64,000 bases of DNA. Origin: Bombella saccharophila (GTDB lineage Bacteria; Pseudomonadota; Alphaproteobacteria; Acetobacterales; Acetobacteraceae). The position numbers were made by a program, and so were the translations under genes. Below the pieces are notes generated by a model that did not search any database, had not been told where the DNA came from, and was given only the letters and a program-made list of their open reading frames with translations. Where the stretch lies: positions 248,001-312,000 of the forward strand of contig NZ_JANIDW010000001.1 of assembly GCF_026385475.1 (NCBI RefSeq), in the 5' to 3' direction. This document shows, one piece after another, positions 17,295 through 26,719 of this stretch; the first letter of the stretch is position 1, and each line of letters begins with the position of its first letter.

Positions 17295-18202
17295 GGCAAA
17301 GCTAGCTGGACAGAAACGGGGCAATGATCCGAGAGGGTTATGCCCCGTGCTGTATGGGGAAAGACCATAACCCTTAGACTATCGGCAATAAGCCACTCCC
17401 GCGCTTGATTGCCGAGGATAATATGGTCGATAAATTGCCGCCCTCCCAAACATGGGCTGGAGAAGCCAGCAGTGGTTAGGGTGAGGGGGGCATCGCTTTG
17501 CAGGGTCTGCATAAGCGGGTCGAGCGGGGTGAGGCGGCGGTTAAAATCGCCTAGAATGGCAAAAGGGGTACCGTCATCTTGACGGTCTAAAATCCAATTT
17601 TCAATGACGTGAAATTGTTGATAAAGCAGCCGACAAGCCCGTTTTTTAGAGGTCAGTGGCTGGGCCCAGCAGCCTGTTTTTAAGTGCAGGATGAGGAGAC
17701 GTAAATGGGCATCCCCATGATGGATGGTGATGTCTAGCCCTCCTCTTAGGGGGTGGTGATGGCCCTCTTGTAGTATATTGAGGGCCGTAAGCTCCGGGTT
17801 GAGGGTTGCTGTCAGCCCCTTATCGCGCCGCATAGCAAGGCCGACTTGCTGGATGATGGGGTCAGGCGCAAAGAACAGATCATAATCCTGCGGGGGAAAA
17901 ACCTGTCGTGCTGCGTCTGGGCCATCGACTTCCTCAAAGGCGATAAGGTCGCTTTGGAGCTTCTCTGCATAAGCGTGTAAGGCGGCAAAATCGGCTTGCG
18001 TCCGGGCAGGGACGTTAGGCGGTAAGGCGGGGTCATTAGCGGAGCGGAGGGTGAGCCAATCCATATTCCAGCTTGTGAGTTTAAGCGGGGTAGAGGCTTG
18101 CGCGGCCGAGAGGAAGCCAAAGAGGATGGCACATAAAAAACCGCCCACGAGTGTGCGCAGGCGGTTTTTATAGTTTGTCATGATGGCATGATTAAACATC
18201 AT
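17291..18202 (-). CDS. Exported endonuclease/exonuclease/phosphatase (EEP) family protein
   Basis: Predicted metal-dependent phosphohydrolase of the DNase I-like EEP superfamily. Core residues are visible in order: Asn in SWNMDWL, Glu in AFEEVDG, Asp/Asn in LGDFNRRL, and the terminal SDHCPV with catalytic Asp-His. A signal peptide precedes the domain (NRLRTLVGG then a hydrophobic run ending AAQA), so it should act in the periplasm or outside. The frame extends further upstream, but ATG 18202 (or 18199, or 18181) fits: the first overlaps the end of the carbonic anhydrase gene by 11 bases. The substrate, nucleic acid or phosphoester, is not known. A fungal-type or nuclease-type assignment cannot be made from sequence. 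Confidence 0.8.
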   Translation of the reverse strand: MMFNHAIMTNYKNRLRTLVGGFLCAILFGFLSAAQASTPLKLTSWNMDWLTLRSANDPALPPNVPARTQADFAALHAYAEKLQSDLIAFEEVDGPDAARQVFPPQDYDLFFAPDPIIQQVGLAMRRDKGLTATLNPELTALNILQEGHHHPLRGGLDITIHHGDAHLRLLILHLKTGCWAQPLTSKKRACRLLYQQFHVIENWILDRQDDGTPFAILGDFNRRLTPLDPLMQTLQSDAPLTLTTAGFSSPCLGGRQFIDHIILGNQAREWLIADSLRVMVFPHTARGITLSDHCPVSVQLALP

Positions 18203-18884
18203 TGGGGTTTTTATTTTTTCTAAGGATAGCGATAGCCTCCTTGACGGAATGTTCCGTTTTGGCATCCTCAGTAAGAATATAAACACGGCCCTTCTTAATA
18301 TCGTAATACCATCCTTGTACATTTAGCTCCCCACGGGAGAGGGCTTTGGCAACGATGGGATGGGTCTTTAGATGTGTAATCTGCAAACGAACATTTGCTT
18401 CCGCAAGGTCGCGCACATCCTTAGGGCCGACATCTTCGGCGCGGAGGTCACTAATAGTCGCAGCGGCGGCCTCTGCATTATGCAGCCAGCGACGGACTGT
18501 CGGCATGTGATTAAGTTTATCTGGGTCGATCACCAGATTAATGAGCGCTGACATAGCCCCACAATTAGAGTGACCGCAGACGATGATGTTCTTTACCTTA
18601 AGCGCACCCACCGCATACTCAATGGCGGAGGCTACAGCTCCGACCATATTGCCATAGGCGGGGACGATATTGCCAACATTGCGGATGAGGAACAGCTCCC
18701 CCGGTTCTGTCTGCGTAATAAGGCTAGGGCTGATGCGGCTATCCGCACAGGTGATGAACAAAGTCGGTGGGGTCTGATCGTAAGCCAGACTCTGGAATAA
18801 TTCCTGTTTTTGAGGATACACTTCGCTCTCGAAGGTGTGGACCCCATCCAGAAGCTCCAGCAGAGTGTTACGGTGAAAGACCAT
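18192..18884 (-). CDS. Beta-class carbonic anhydrase
   Basis: Zinc enzyme interconverting CO2 and bicarbonate in the cytoplasm, which supplies bicarbonate for carboxylases such as acetyl-CoA carboxylase. The 230-residue product has Cys46-x-Asp48-x-Arg50 (CADSR) and His105-x-x-Cys108 (CGHSNCG), the zinc ligands and the Asp-Arg dyad of the beta family. It lies downstream of alaS on the same strand after a 136-base gap, and its 3' end overlaps the start of the EEP gene, so those two are likely cotranscribed. The start ATG is close to the family's usual N-terminus. Confidence 0.93.
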   Translation of the reverse strand: MVFHRNTLLELLDGVHTFESEVYPQKQELFQSLAYDQTPPTLFITCADSRISPSLITQTEPGELFLIRNVGNIVPAYGNMVGAVASAIEYAVGALKVKNIIVCGHSNCGAMSALINLVIDPDKLNHMPTVRRWLHNAEAAAATISDLRAEDVGPKDVRDLAEANVRLQITHLKTHPIVAKALSRGELNVQGWYYDIKKGRVYILTEDAKTEHSVKEAIAILRKNKNPNDV

Positions 18885-19020
18885 AGCGTTGTTTCGTTTC
18901 CTGGTTAAGACGCATCATACGAGGCAAGACTACCCCGCAACGGTACTATGGGGAGAGAGGGAACCCTACCCATAGGGCACCCTTAAAAAGATTTTTAATT
19001 TCCGTCTAGGTAAAAAGACC

Positions 19021-21660
19021 TTAACCCTCTGTAAGTTTACGGCGAATCATCTCAAACACAGCCTCAGCAGCGGGTTCAGTCCCACCGGCTTGGGCCATGT
19101 CGGGACGTCCACCGCCACCTTTACCACCCATGAGGGCAGAAGCCTCACGGACAAGGGCTACAGCATCAAAACGTGTGGTGAGGTCTTTGCTAATGGCAAT
19201 GACGATGCTGCCACGCTCATTCGCCCCGGAGATTAACGCGACAACGCCGGAGGAAATCTGTTTGAGCAGCCCCTCAGCTAGCCCTTTAAGGTCCTTGGGG
19301 TTTACATCCTCCAAGAAGCGCGCTGCAAGCGTAACACCGTTGATTGTCTCGCTTGATGCCGCACCATCCCCCGTTGTTAGCTTATGTTGCAGAGAGGAAA
19401 TCTGCGCATTTAAGGCTTTGCGCTCCTCTAACAAAGCTGCAAGGCGAGCGGGAGCCTCAGCCGGTGTGACCTTGAGCAGAGCGGCCATCTCGGCAAGGCG
19501 GTCCTCACTAGTGCGAATAGCCTGTTCTGCTGCGGCCCCACATACGGCCTCAATGCGGCGCACACCAGAGGAGACCCCGCTTTCGGACAGGATACGGAAA
19601 AGGCCAATCTCACCCAGACGGTTTACATGCGTTCCGCCGCAAAGCTCGATGGAGTAGGCTTGGCGGTTTTTCTCATCTTCATCCCCCATGAAGACAACGC
19701 GCACCTCGTCGCCATATTTCTCACCAAAGAGGGCCATAGCCCCGCTCTCAATGGCTTGTTCCTGCGTCATGAGGCGCGTTTCAACCGGGCTGTTTTGCCG
19801 GATGCGCGCATTAACCTCAGCCTCAATGTGCTTTAGCTCCTCCTCAGTGAGGGGGCGGGGCTGGCTGATGTCAAACCGTAAACGATCCGGTGTGTTGAGG
19901 CTACCTTTTTGGGTGACATGCTCGCCAATGTGACGGCGCAAGGCCTCATGCAATAAATGTGTGGCAGAGTGATGTCCGCGCACGGCCGTCCGGCGTGTAT
20001 GGTCGATTTCGGCATGGACATCCATACCGGGCTTGAGGACACCCTCCATCACGCGGCCATAATGCACGATGAGCGTGCTGTTTTTCTTTTGCGTATCGGT
20101 GATGTCGATTTTCAAACCGGGGCCTGTGAGCGTGCCGTGGTCGCCCACTTGCCCACCACTCTCCCCATAAAAAGGCGATTGGTTGAGAAGAATAGCGACT
20201 TCATCACCCGCTTTTGCCTCGGCGAGTTCATCACTACCGCGGAAGATAGCTTGCACTTGGGCATCCGCGGTTTCACTTACATAGCCGAGGAACTCCGTCC
20301 CCCCGAAGCGGTCGCGCGCATCAAACCACACAGTTTCTACAGCACTATCGCCAGAGCCCACCCAGGCCGCACGGGCACGTTGGCGTTGCTCAGCCATGGC
20401 ATTTTCAAAGCCTGCCTCATCCACTTTATGGCCGCGCTCACGGAGGACATCTTGGGTAAGGTCCAGCGGGAAGCCAAATGTGTCGTAAAGCTTAAAAGCC
20501 ACATCACCGGGGAGCTGCCCTTTGCTGGAGAGGCGTCCCATTTCCTCCTCCAGCAGAGCCATCCCACGGCCAAGTAAGGCGGTGAAGCGTTCTTCCTCGC
20601 CTTTCATGGTCTCAGCAATGAGGGCTTTATGCTGGTTTAGCTCTGGGTAAGCATGGCCCATCTGTTGGATGAGCGCGGGGAGGAGGCGATAAAAAACGGG
20701 CTCCTTCGCGCCCATGAGATGGAGATGGCGCATGGCACGGCGCATGATGCGGCGTAAGACATAGCCGCGCCCTTCGCGGGAGGGGAGAACACCATCGGAG
20801 ATGAGGAATGCTGTAGAGCGTAAATGGTCAGCCACAACGCGATGGCTGGTTTTAAAACGCCCATCAGCACCTTGATGCATTAACTCCGCAGAGGCCTCGA
20901 TTAAAGCGCGGAGGGTATCTGTATCGTAATTATCCTTCTTACCCTGCATAACGGCAGCGAACCGCTCTAGCCCCATGCCGGTATCAATAGAAGGATGGGG
21001 GAGGTTGGAGCGTTTGCCCTCACCTTCCTCAAAGAATTGCATAAAGACGAGATTCCAAATCTCGACAAAGCGGTCGCCATCTTCATCAGGGCTACCGGGA
21101 GGGCCCCCAGCAACAGAGGGGCCGTGGTCGTAAAAGATTTCGGAGGAGGGGCCACAAGGGCCAGTATCGCCCATGCGCCAGAAATTATCAGAGGTAGCAA
21201 TGCGGATGATTTTTTCGTCCGTAAGACCCGCGATTTTTTTCCACAATTCTGCGGCTTCATGGTCATCTGCATAGACAGTAACAAGCAGCTTTTCCGCAGG
21301 GATGGAGAAGCCCTTGGTTAAGAGTGTCCAAGCGAACTCAATCACTTCAGCTTTGAAGTAGTCTCCAAAGCTGAAATTACCCATCATCTCGAAGAAAGTA
21401 TGATGCCGGGCTGTATAGCCAACATTATCAAGGTCGTTATGCTTCCCGCCTGCCCGGACGACTTTTTGGGCTGTTGTTGCACGCTTGAAGGGTAAGCTCT
21501 CTTGCCCGGTAAAGACGTTTTTAAAAGGGACCATTCCTGCATTGGTAAAAAGAAGGGATGGGTCATTCTGCGGCACAAGAGACGCAGAGGGTAGAATCTG
21601 ATGGCCGTGGGATTCAAAATAGTTAAGGAACTGAGAGCGGATATCGTTGGTGCTGATCAT
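19021..21660 (-). CDS. alaS: Alanyl-tRNA synthetase
   Basis: Class II synthetase for tRNA(Ala) with an editing domain. The 879-residue product is full length: catalytic domain with motif 1-3 elements in the first ~240 residues (for example [10 protein letters not shown] near 34 and [11 protein letters not shown] near 305), the [11 protein letters not shown] editing site near residue 565, CGGTH near residue 667 which supplies the last zinc ligand, and a C-terminal oligomerisation region ending in a glycine-rich [16 protein letters not shown] segment. The ATG at 21660 gives the standard N-terminus with the family FxxHGH motif. The Shine-Dalgarno is weak. A GtrA gene lies upstream on the same strand. 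Confidence 0.97.
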   Translation of the reverse strand: MISTNDIRSQFLNYFESHGHQILPSASLVPQNDPSLLFTNAGMVPFKNVFTGQESLPFKRATTAQKVVRAGGKHNDLDNVGYTARHHTFFEMMGNFSFGDYFKAEVIEFAWTLLTKGFSIPAEKLLVTVYADDHEAAELWKKIAGLTDEKIIRIATSDNFWRMGDTGPCGPSSEIFYDHGPSVAGGPPGSPDEDGDRFVEIWNLVFMQFFEEGEGKRSNLPHPSIDTGMGLERFAAVMQGKKDNYDTDTLRALIEASAELMHQGADGRFKTSHRVVADHLRSTAFLISDGVLPSREGRGYVLRRIMRRAMRHLHLMGAKEPVFYRLLPALIQQMGHAYPELNQHKALIAETMKGEEERFTALLGRGMALLEEEMGRLSSKGQLPGDVAFKLYDTFGFPLDLTQDVLRERGHKVDEAGFENAMAEQRQRARAAWVGSGDSAVETVWFDARDRFGGTEFLGYVSETADAQVQAIFRGSDELAEAKAGDEVAILLNQSPFYGESGGQVGDHGTLTGPGLKIDITDTQKKNSTLIVHYGRVMEGVLKPGMDVHAEIDHTRRTAVRGHHSATHLLHEALRRHIGEHVTQKGSLNTPDRLRFDISQPRPLTEEELKHIEAEVNARIRQNSPVETRLMTQEQAIESGAMALFGEKYGDEVRVVFMGDEDEKNRQAYSIELCGGTHVNRLGEIGLFRILSESGVSSGVRRIEAVCGAAAEQAIRTSEDRLAEMAALLKVTPAEAPARLAALLEERKALNAQISSLQHKLTTGDGAASSETINGVTLAARFLEDVNPKDLKGLAEGLLKQISSGVVALISGANERGSIVIAISKDLTTRFDAVALVREASALMGGKGGGGRPDMAQAGGTEPAAEAVFEMIRRKLTEG

Positions 21661-21751
21661 GAGCCTATAGGTCCGAAGGCGGAAAGGAGGAATGCTTCCC
21701 GCATGTTAGAGGATTCCTGTCTTATTGGAAATGGCAGGATTCTTAGTCGGA

Positions 21752-22186
21752 TTAGTCCTTCTTTTTATGAAAGACAAAATGATGACAGAAGGTGAAATTG
21801 ATGAACATACCGCCTGCCGTGCCACAAAGAAGGGCGATAAACGTATAGTGGCGTGTGAGCGGCCAGAGGCTAAACAAAGCTAACACAATGCCACGATTGA
21901 TAATAAAGCCTGGCAAGTTAGCGAGAATGAATCGGCCCCATTGATGGTGGATTTTATAACGTTCGCGGCAGCGGTCACGGAAGGTCCAATAGCGGTTTAG
22001 TACCCAATTATTACTAGAGGCCACAATGTAAGCAAGTAAAGCGGCAAGGCGTAAACCAAGGACATGACGAAAGAGCGACAATGTAGCCCAGTCTATCAAG
22101 AAGCCTACCGCACCAACGATGCCAAAATAGAAAAAACGTTGGAGAAGCGGATAATATTTTTGCCAATGTTGTTTGAGGAGCTGCAT
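21752..22186 (-). CDS. GtrA-family membrane protein
   Basis: Small inner-membrane protein of 144 residues with four predicted membrane helices (about 18-40, 47-65, 87-106, 113-136) and the family pattern FGIVGAVGFLIDW, NNWVLNRYWTFRD and a C-terminal FxFCHHFVF. GtrA proteins are thought to help flip or move polyprenyl-linked sugars used for O-antigen or cell-wall glycosylation. No glycosyltransferase partner is adjacent, so the sugar cannot be named. It is upstream of alaS and downstream of the ompA terminator on the minus strand, probably its own transcript. Confidence 0.85.
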   Translation of the reverse strand: MQLLKQHWQKYYPLLQRFFYFGIVGAVGFLIDWATLSLFRHVLGLRLAALLAYIVASSNNWVLNRYWTFRDRCRERYKIHHQWGRFILANLPGFIINRGIVLALFSLWPLTRHYTFIALLCGTAGGMFINFTFCHHFVFHKKKD

Positions 22187-22294
22187 CGTTTATGTTGAGC
22201 ACTTCATTGTGAGGAAGGTGTAGCAGGGTTAGCATAGCTTAGCCCTAGAGGTAAGGACTTTTCAGAAAGGTTTTGTCATAAAAAAGCACAACAA

Positions 22295-22320
22295 AAAAGG
22301 GCACCCGGAGGTACCCTTTT
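22295..22320 (-). terminator. Rho-independent terminator of the OmpA-family gene
   Basis: Read on the minus strand, arms AAAAGGGTACC and GGTGCCCTTTT (one mismatch) enclose a short loop and are followed by T-rich sequence. It lies 43-68 bases after the stop of the ompA-like gene. Confidence 0.75.
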
Positions 22321-22362
22321 CTGCAACCTTAGAAGGTCGTCTATTGAGCTTTCGCCCTGAAC

Positions 22363-23511
22363 TTACTTCAGGATGATCTCAACGCGACGGTTCTGCGGCT
22401 CACGTGTGTTTTTAGCTGTCGTAACCAGCGGGTTGGCATCGCCGTAACCGTGGATGTCGATAGCTGTAGCAGGCACGCCGAGACGGACCAGCTCAGCCTT
22501 CACGCTGTTAGCACGCTTGATGGAGAGACCCATGTTGTACTTCTCACCGCGTGGGCCAGGATGAGCAGCGGAGTTATCGGTGTAACCGTTAACTTCGATG
22601 CGTGTTGTCTGGACGTGTGTGGAAGCTTGAGCAGCCTGAGCAACGATCTCACGAGCGCGACCTGTCAGGTTGGACTTATCCCAGTCGAAGAAGACGAGGT
22701 AAGTGCGAGCAGCCTGAGCCGGCGGCGGAACGACAACATGCGGTGCAGCAGGCGGAGCTGGCGGTGCGCTGTTGAAGGCGTAACGAACACCGAAGAGGAA
22801 CTGGTGGGTATAGCGTGTGCCATAACCAACGCGATCACCGCGTTCACCGTCATGATGCAGGTAGTGACGGCCGTTGGAGCCCCCCCCTGAAGAACCAGCC
22901 TGACCGATGAAACGATACTGGGTGGTCAGAGCCAAACCGGGAACGCCTGGGATGTCGTAAGCCGCACCAACGATACCCTGAGCAGCGAGGCCACCTGTGG
23001 TGTTGTTGAAGTTAGGATAGTTTGTGCCGCGGTTGTAAACCTTACGGTAGTTCTGCCACATATAGCCAGCACCGATACCAACGAACGGCGTTACTGGGAA
23101 GTTGTCTAGCCCGAACATGCCGAGGTCAATGTCATACAGAACATTGACGAACCCGCCGTAACCTTCGCTCTTACCATGAGCGTGACGTGTTCCACCATCA
23201 GCGAAGGTGCCTGTCAGACGGTTGATATGTGTCTGGTTGTAGGTACCTTCGACTTCAAGACGCAGGCCATTGCCGAAGCCATAACCAGCGGACAGATAGC
23301 CGTTAAAGCCTGTGCCGGAGTGCATTTTGCCGTAGTCTTGCGTAGCATCGCGCTTGATGCTGCGGCCTGTGCCAACGCGGGCACTCTGGTGCTGAACCAG
23401 GTTATAGCCGGCTGCCATATCGACATACGGGCCGGTGATCGTGCTGGCCATGGCGAGGGAGGGCAGAGCCACCATCGAGGTCATGGCGAGAAGTGCATTA
23501 CGAATACGCAT
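22363..23511 (-). CDS. OmpA-family outer membrane protein
   Basis: Abundant-type outer-membrane protein of 382 residues. A clean signal peptide (cleavage after about residue 22, LAMA) is followed by an eight-stranded-like beta-barrel (about 25-250) with repeated aromatic and glycine strands, then an Ala/Pro-rich linker (APPAPPAAP) and a C-terminal OmpA peptidoglycan-binding domain (about 268-382) with TRIEVNGYTD and PQNRRVEIIL motifs. It should tether the outer membrane to the murein. It has its own terminator and a 188-base upstream gap, so it is a single-gene unit. Codon choice is strongly biased (many CGT, GGT, CTG codons on the coding strand), as expected for high expression. Confidence 0.92.
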   Translation of the reverse strand: MRIRNALLAMTSMVALPSLAMASTITGPYVDMAAGYNLVQHQSARVGTGRSIKRDATQDYGKMHSGTGFNGYLSAGYGFGNGLRLEVEGTYNQTHINRLTGTFADGGTRHAHGKSEGYGGFVNVLYDIDLGMFGLDNFPVTPFVGIGAGYMWQNYRKVYNRGTNYPNFNNTTGGLAAQGIVGAAYDIPGVPGLALTTQYRFIGQAGSSGGGSNGRHYLHHDGERGDRVGYGTRYTHQFLFGVRYAFNSAPPAPPAAPHVVVPPPAQAARTYLVFFDWDKSNLTGRAREIVAQAAQASTHVQTTRIEVNGYTDNSAAHPGPRGEKYNMGLSIKRANSVKAELVRLGVPATAIDIHGYGDANPLVTTAKNTREPQNRRVEIILK

Positions 23512-23674
23512 TTACTTCCTCAGTCCTTAACATTGTGTAACATACGGCCATTACGGTTGGCGGGCGTCGGAACGATCACCGTATGGAGCCATCGCGGCCG
23601 ATGGATACAGACTTAGGGGAAAGAACCTTTAAAGTTAAGAGTTTTTAGTAACCTCTGTTGCGAAGAAGAGCACA

Positions 23675-23694
23675 CTGTGTCCAATTGAACACAG
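23675..23694. other. Hairpin between aroKB and the ompA-like gene
   Basis: Arms CTGTGT (23675-23680) and ACACAG (23689-23694) with an eight-base loop, starting just after the aroKB stop on the minus strand. No T-run follows. It could be a weak end of the aroKB transcript or an operator in front of the porin gene. Confidence 0.35.
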
Positions 23695-23699
23695 GTTGA

Positions 23700-25379
23700 T
23701 TAGGGGGCAAACCCTTCTGCGAGAAGGAGATCGCGCACATCCTCTAGAGCAACATCACGACAGGTGAAGGCTTTGCCTATACCGCGGAGGAGAACGAAAG
23801 TAATTTTCCCATCGCGGAGTTTTTTATCACGTCCCATATGCGCCAAAAGAGTCGCGGTGCTGAGATTATGAGGTAGGTCTGCCTGCCCTGAGGGCATATT
23901 GAGCTTATGGAGGTGAGCATCTAAGCGTGTGAGATCGTCTTGGGGGGCGAGTCCCATTTTAACTGAAAGGGCAAGAGCCATGTGTAGGCCGATTGATACG
24001 GCCTCACCATGTAAGAGCCGTCCATCGTAATGGAACTCTGCCTCAAAAGCATGAGCGAAGGTATGGCCAAGGTTTAAGAGGGCGCGACCGCCAGATTGGG
24101 CGGATTCCCGTTCATCGTCTTGGACGACTCCAGCTTTAAAGAGGCAAGCACGGCGTACAGCCTCACCCAAAGCTGTTGGGTTGCCTTCTAGCACGGTATG
24201 GCCGTGCTGCTCACACCAAGCGAATAGTGTGGCATCGGCGATTAAGCCCGCTTTCACGATTTCTGCATAGCCGGCAACAAGCTGGCGGCGGGGAAGGGTA
24301 TCGAGCACATCTGTATCGGCTAAAACGAGGCGTGGTTGCCAGAAAGCCCCGATGAGATTTTTCCCGGCTTTGGCGTTAATACCTGTTTTCCCACCGACAG
24401 AGCTATCTACCTGGGCTAATAATGTTGTGGGAATCTGGATGAAAGGCACCCCGCGTAAAACGCTTGCTGCGACAAAACCGGCGAGGTCACCTATGACGCC
24501 ACCGCCAAAGGCAATAATGGTTGTGCCACGCTCCATCCCTTGGGCGAGAATCGTCTCTATGACGTTCTCGAAGCGGGCAAGGGATTTACTGTTTTCTCCC
24601 GGTGGTACGGTGATGGTGGTAAAATGGATGCCTGCGCGGGTGAGGCTTTCTTCCAAGGGGGCAAGATGAAGGGAAGCGACCGTACTATCGGTTAAAATAA
24701 TTGCGCGATTATTGGGTAGATGAGGGCGGAGGCGTAAACCAGCATCATGCAAAAGCTGGGGGCCGGTGAGTACCTCATAGCTATGGCCTGCCAATGTGAC
24801 GGGAACATGGTGCGGTAATGTTGTTGTGGCGAGTTTGGTCTTCATGGTGTGTATGGCGTGTTCCACGCTTTCATCTCCGCATTCGATAATGAGGTCTGCC
24901 TCTGCGTAATAAGGGTAACGCTTTTGAGCGAGGTGATGGAGGATCGCCTCCGGGTCGCCTTTGGCTAAGAGAGGTCGGTTATGGCGATTATGGAGGAGGC
25001 GTTTGAGGAGGACAGGCATAGGGACATGCAGCCAGATGGTGCAGATATCAGCTCGTCCATGGCTGAGGGCGCGGGTTTGTGGGTGCATCCATGCTCCACC
25101 TCCGGTAGCGAGAATACAGGGCCCACCTTTGAGGAGGCGGCGTATGACACGATGTTCCCCCGCACGGAAATGGGCTTCCCCATGTTGAGAGAAGATTTCC
25201 GCGATGCTTTGACGGCTCGCTTTTTCAATTTCGGCATCAGTATCGATAAAGGGGATACCATAATATTGGGCCAGTTGGCGCCCTAGGGTTGTTTTGCCAG
25301 CCCCCATTAATCCAACAAGGACAATAATAGGAAAAGGGGGCTTATTACGGGGCACTGTGGGAGCAAGGGAGTGAGACAT
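23700..25379 (-). CDS. aroKB: Bifunctional shikimate kinase / 3-dehydroquinate synthase
   Basis: Fusion of two shikimate-pathway enzymes in one 559-residue chain. Residues about 17-180 form the kinase (AroK), with the P-loop GLMGAGKTT, the DTD motif for shikimate and Mg, and the GGGA and RPLL lid motifs. Residues about 190-559 form 3-dehydroquinate synthase (AroB), with PPGENSKS, FGGGVIGDLAGF, PTTLLAQVDSSVGGK and the zinc-ligand regions EIVKAG and NLGHTFAHAFE. The two parts usually are adjacent genes; no stop or frameshift interrupts the junction near residue 185, so this is a true fusion. AroB acts two steps after DAHP synthase (gene at 1-390) and AroK later. Confidence 0.95.
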   Translation of the reverse strand: MSHSLAPTVPRNKPPFPIIVLVGLMGAGKTTLGRQLAQYYGIPFIDTDAEIEKASRQSIAEIFSQHGEAHFRAGEHRVIRRLLKGGPCILATGGGAWMHPQTRALSHGRADICTIWLHVPMPVLLKRLLHNRHNRPLLAKGDPEAILHHLAQKRYPYYAEADLIIECGDESVEHAIHTMKTKLATTTLPHHVPVTLAGHSYEVLTGPQLLHDAGLRLRPHLPNNRAIILTDSTVASLHLAPLEESLTRAGIHFTTITVPPGENSKSLARFENVIETILAQGMERGTTIIAFGGGVIGDLAGFVAASVLRGVPFIQIPTTLLAQVDSSVGGKTGINAKAGKNLIGAFWQPRLVLADTDVLDTLPRRQLVAGYAEIVKAGLIADATLFAWCEQHGHTVLEGNPTALGEAVRRACLFKAGVVQDDERESAQSGGRALLNLGHTFAHAFEAEFHYDGRLLHGEAVSIGLHMALALSVKMGLAPQDDLTRLDAHLHKLNMPSGQADLPHNLSTATLLAHMGRDKKLRDGKITFVLLRGIGKAFTCRDVALEDVRDLLLAEGFAP

Positions 25380-25531
25380 GAGGTGTTCCTACCACGGGTC
25401 AAGGGGCGGGGGTAAGTCCTCTTCATGGTTAAGGGGGTGATGTCGTAGGCGAGATGAAGGTGAGGAGAAGAGGGTTTTTAAAATGGCTTCTTCCCTTTAT
25501 AAGCAGGGCATATCCTTTGGGGAGCGATTTT

Positions 25532-25735
25532 ATGAAAGTCATTGTGCGTTTGATTGTGGTCTTATTGGTCCTGGTTGCGTTGGCAGGGGGAGGCTATATC
25601 TTAACGCATGGGGAACAGCCGCCAGCTCCGGTTATGGTGCATCACGACTTAACACCTCGCGCTGAGCCGAGTGTACCAGCTCAGACAAATGGAGGTACTA
25701 GCCTGCCAGAGCTCCCCCCTGTTGGAGGACACTGA
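25532..25735 (+). CDS. Small single-pass membrane or exported protein of unknown function
   Basis: A 67-residue product with an N-terminal basic start (MKVIVR), a 17-residue hydrophobic segment (about 5-24) and a Pro-rich polar tail. It begins at ATG 25532, supported by GGGGAG 7 bases upstream, and ends 11 bases before xerD, so it should share that transcript. The segment could be an uncleaved anchor or a signal peptide. The tail has no motif I know. It is small enough that expression is inferred mainly from the ribosome site and position. Confidence 0.6.
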   Translation: MKVIVRLIVVLLVLVALAGGGYILTHGEQPPAPVMVHHDLTPRAEPSVPAQTNGGTSLPELPPVGGH

Positions 25736-25746
25736 GCCGTTTTTTC

Positions 25747-26646
25747 ATGATGGTTGAATCCGCAGCGCTGATAGATTCGTTTTTGGAGACGATGTTGGCC
25801 GAGCGCGGGGCGGCCCAGAGGACGCGGCAGGCTTATCGTGCCGATTTAGAGGATTTTGCTCGTTGGTGTGCGCCGGAGTCTGTAGCTTTAGTGCCGGGGG
25901 AGCGTGTCCATGCTTATTTTGCGGCATTAGGGCGTGCGGGGCTTGCGGCACGTACGCAAGCGCGACGGCTTTCTGCTCTTAAACAATTTGCGCGCTTTTT
26001 GCTCCAAATGGGTGTGCGTGAGGATGACCTTACAGCAGGCCAAGAGACGCCACGTTATCAGGCAGGCTTGCCTCATCCGCTTAGCGAAGCTGAGGTGCAA
26101 AAACTGTTGGAGAAAGGCACGCGCGGCCATGCTGATGTGCGGCGCGACTTACTGGCCCGTGTGGCCTTAGAGCTGCTCTATACAACGGGCTTGCGGATTA
26201 GCGAACTCCTCACCCTTCCCGCGCAGGCAGTGCGTCATAAGGGAGGGATGTTGCCCATCCGCGGTAAAGGCGGGCGGGAGCGGCTTGTGCCGTTCTCTCA
26301 TGCTGCGCGAGAAGCAGCAGAGGCTTTGATAGCTTATGATAGCGTGTTGGATAGCCCGTGGCTGTTCCCTGGTCGTAACCCCAAAAAGCCCTTAACCCGG
26401 CAGGGTTTTGATAAGATTTTACACGCTTGTGCGCTTCAAGCGGGGATAGACCCACAACGGGTTAGCCCGCATGTATTGCGTCATTCCTTTGCCACACATT
26501 TGCTTAATCGCGGTGCCGACCTTAGGGCGTTGCAGATGTTGTTAGGCCATGCCGATATTACTACCACGCAAATCTACACACAGGTGATGACAGAACGATT
26601 AAAGGAAACTGTTCGGCAATATCATCCCTTAGGGCAAAGGGGATAA
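25747..26646 (+). CDS. xerD: Tyrosine recombinase XerD
   Basis: Site-specific recombinase that, with XerC, resolves chromosome dimers at dif. The 299-residue product has an N-terminal SAM-like core-binding domain (about 8-95) and a catalytic domain (about 110-290) with all expected residues: Arg in TGLRISELL, Lys in RGKGGRERLVP, His-x-x-Arg in HVLRHSFATHLL, His in LLGHADI, and the nucleophile Tyr in QIYTQV. The position between aroKB and accA matches other alphaproteobacteria, which favours XerD over XerC and over a mobile integrase. The start at 25747 or 25750 lacks a close ribosome site and may be read by coupling to the small gene upstream. Confidence 0.88.
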   Translation: MMVESAALIDSFLETMLAERGAAQRTRQAYRADLEDFARWCAPESVALVPGERVHAYFAALGRAGLAARTQARRLSALKQFARFLLQMGVREDDLTAGQETPRYQAGLPHPLSEAEVQKLLEKGTRGHADVRRDLLARVALELLYTTGLRISELLTLPAQAVRHKGGMLPIRGKGGRERLVPFSHAAREAAEALIAYDSVLDSPWLFPGRNPKKPLTRQGFDKILHACALQAGIDPQRVSPHVLRHSFATHLLNRGADLRALQMLLGHADITTTQIYTQVMTERLKETVRQYHPLGQRG

Positions 26647-26719
26647 GGGGACGGGTTTCTCGTCAGGAAATGCAAATAAGGGCTATTTTAGGCTCTCTTG
26701 GCGTGCTATCGGGCAGGGT

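Noticed and set aside
19957-20577. 206-codon open frame antisense to alaS
   Set aside because: alaS is complete and conserved through this region; the shadow has no motif.
25747-26646. Tyrosine recombinase as integrase of a mobile element
   Set aside because: No direct repeats, tRNA target or cargo genes nearby; context with aroKB and accA is that of chromosomal xerD.
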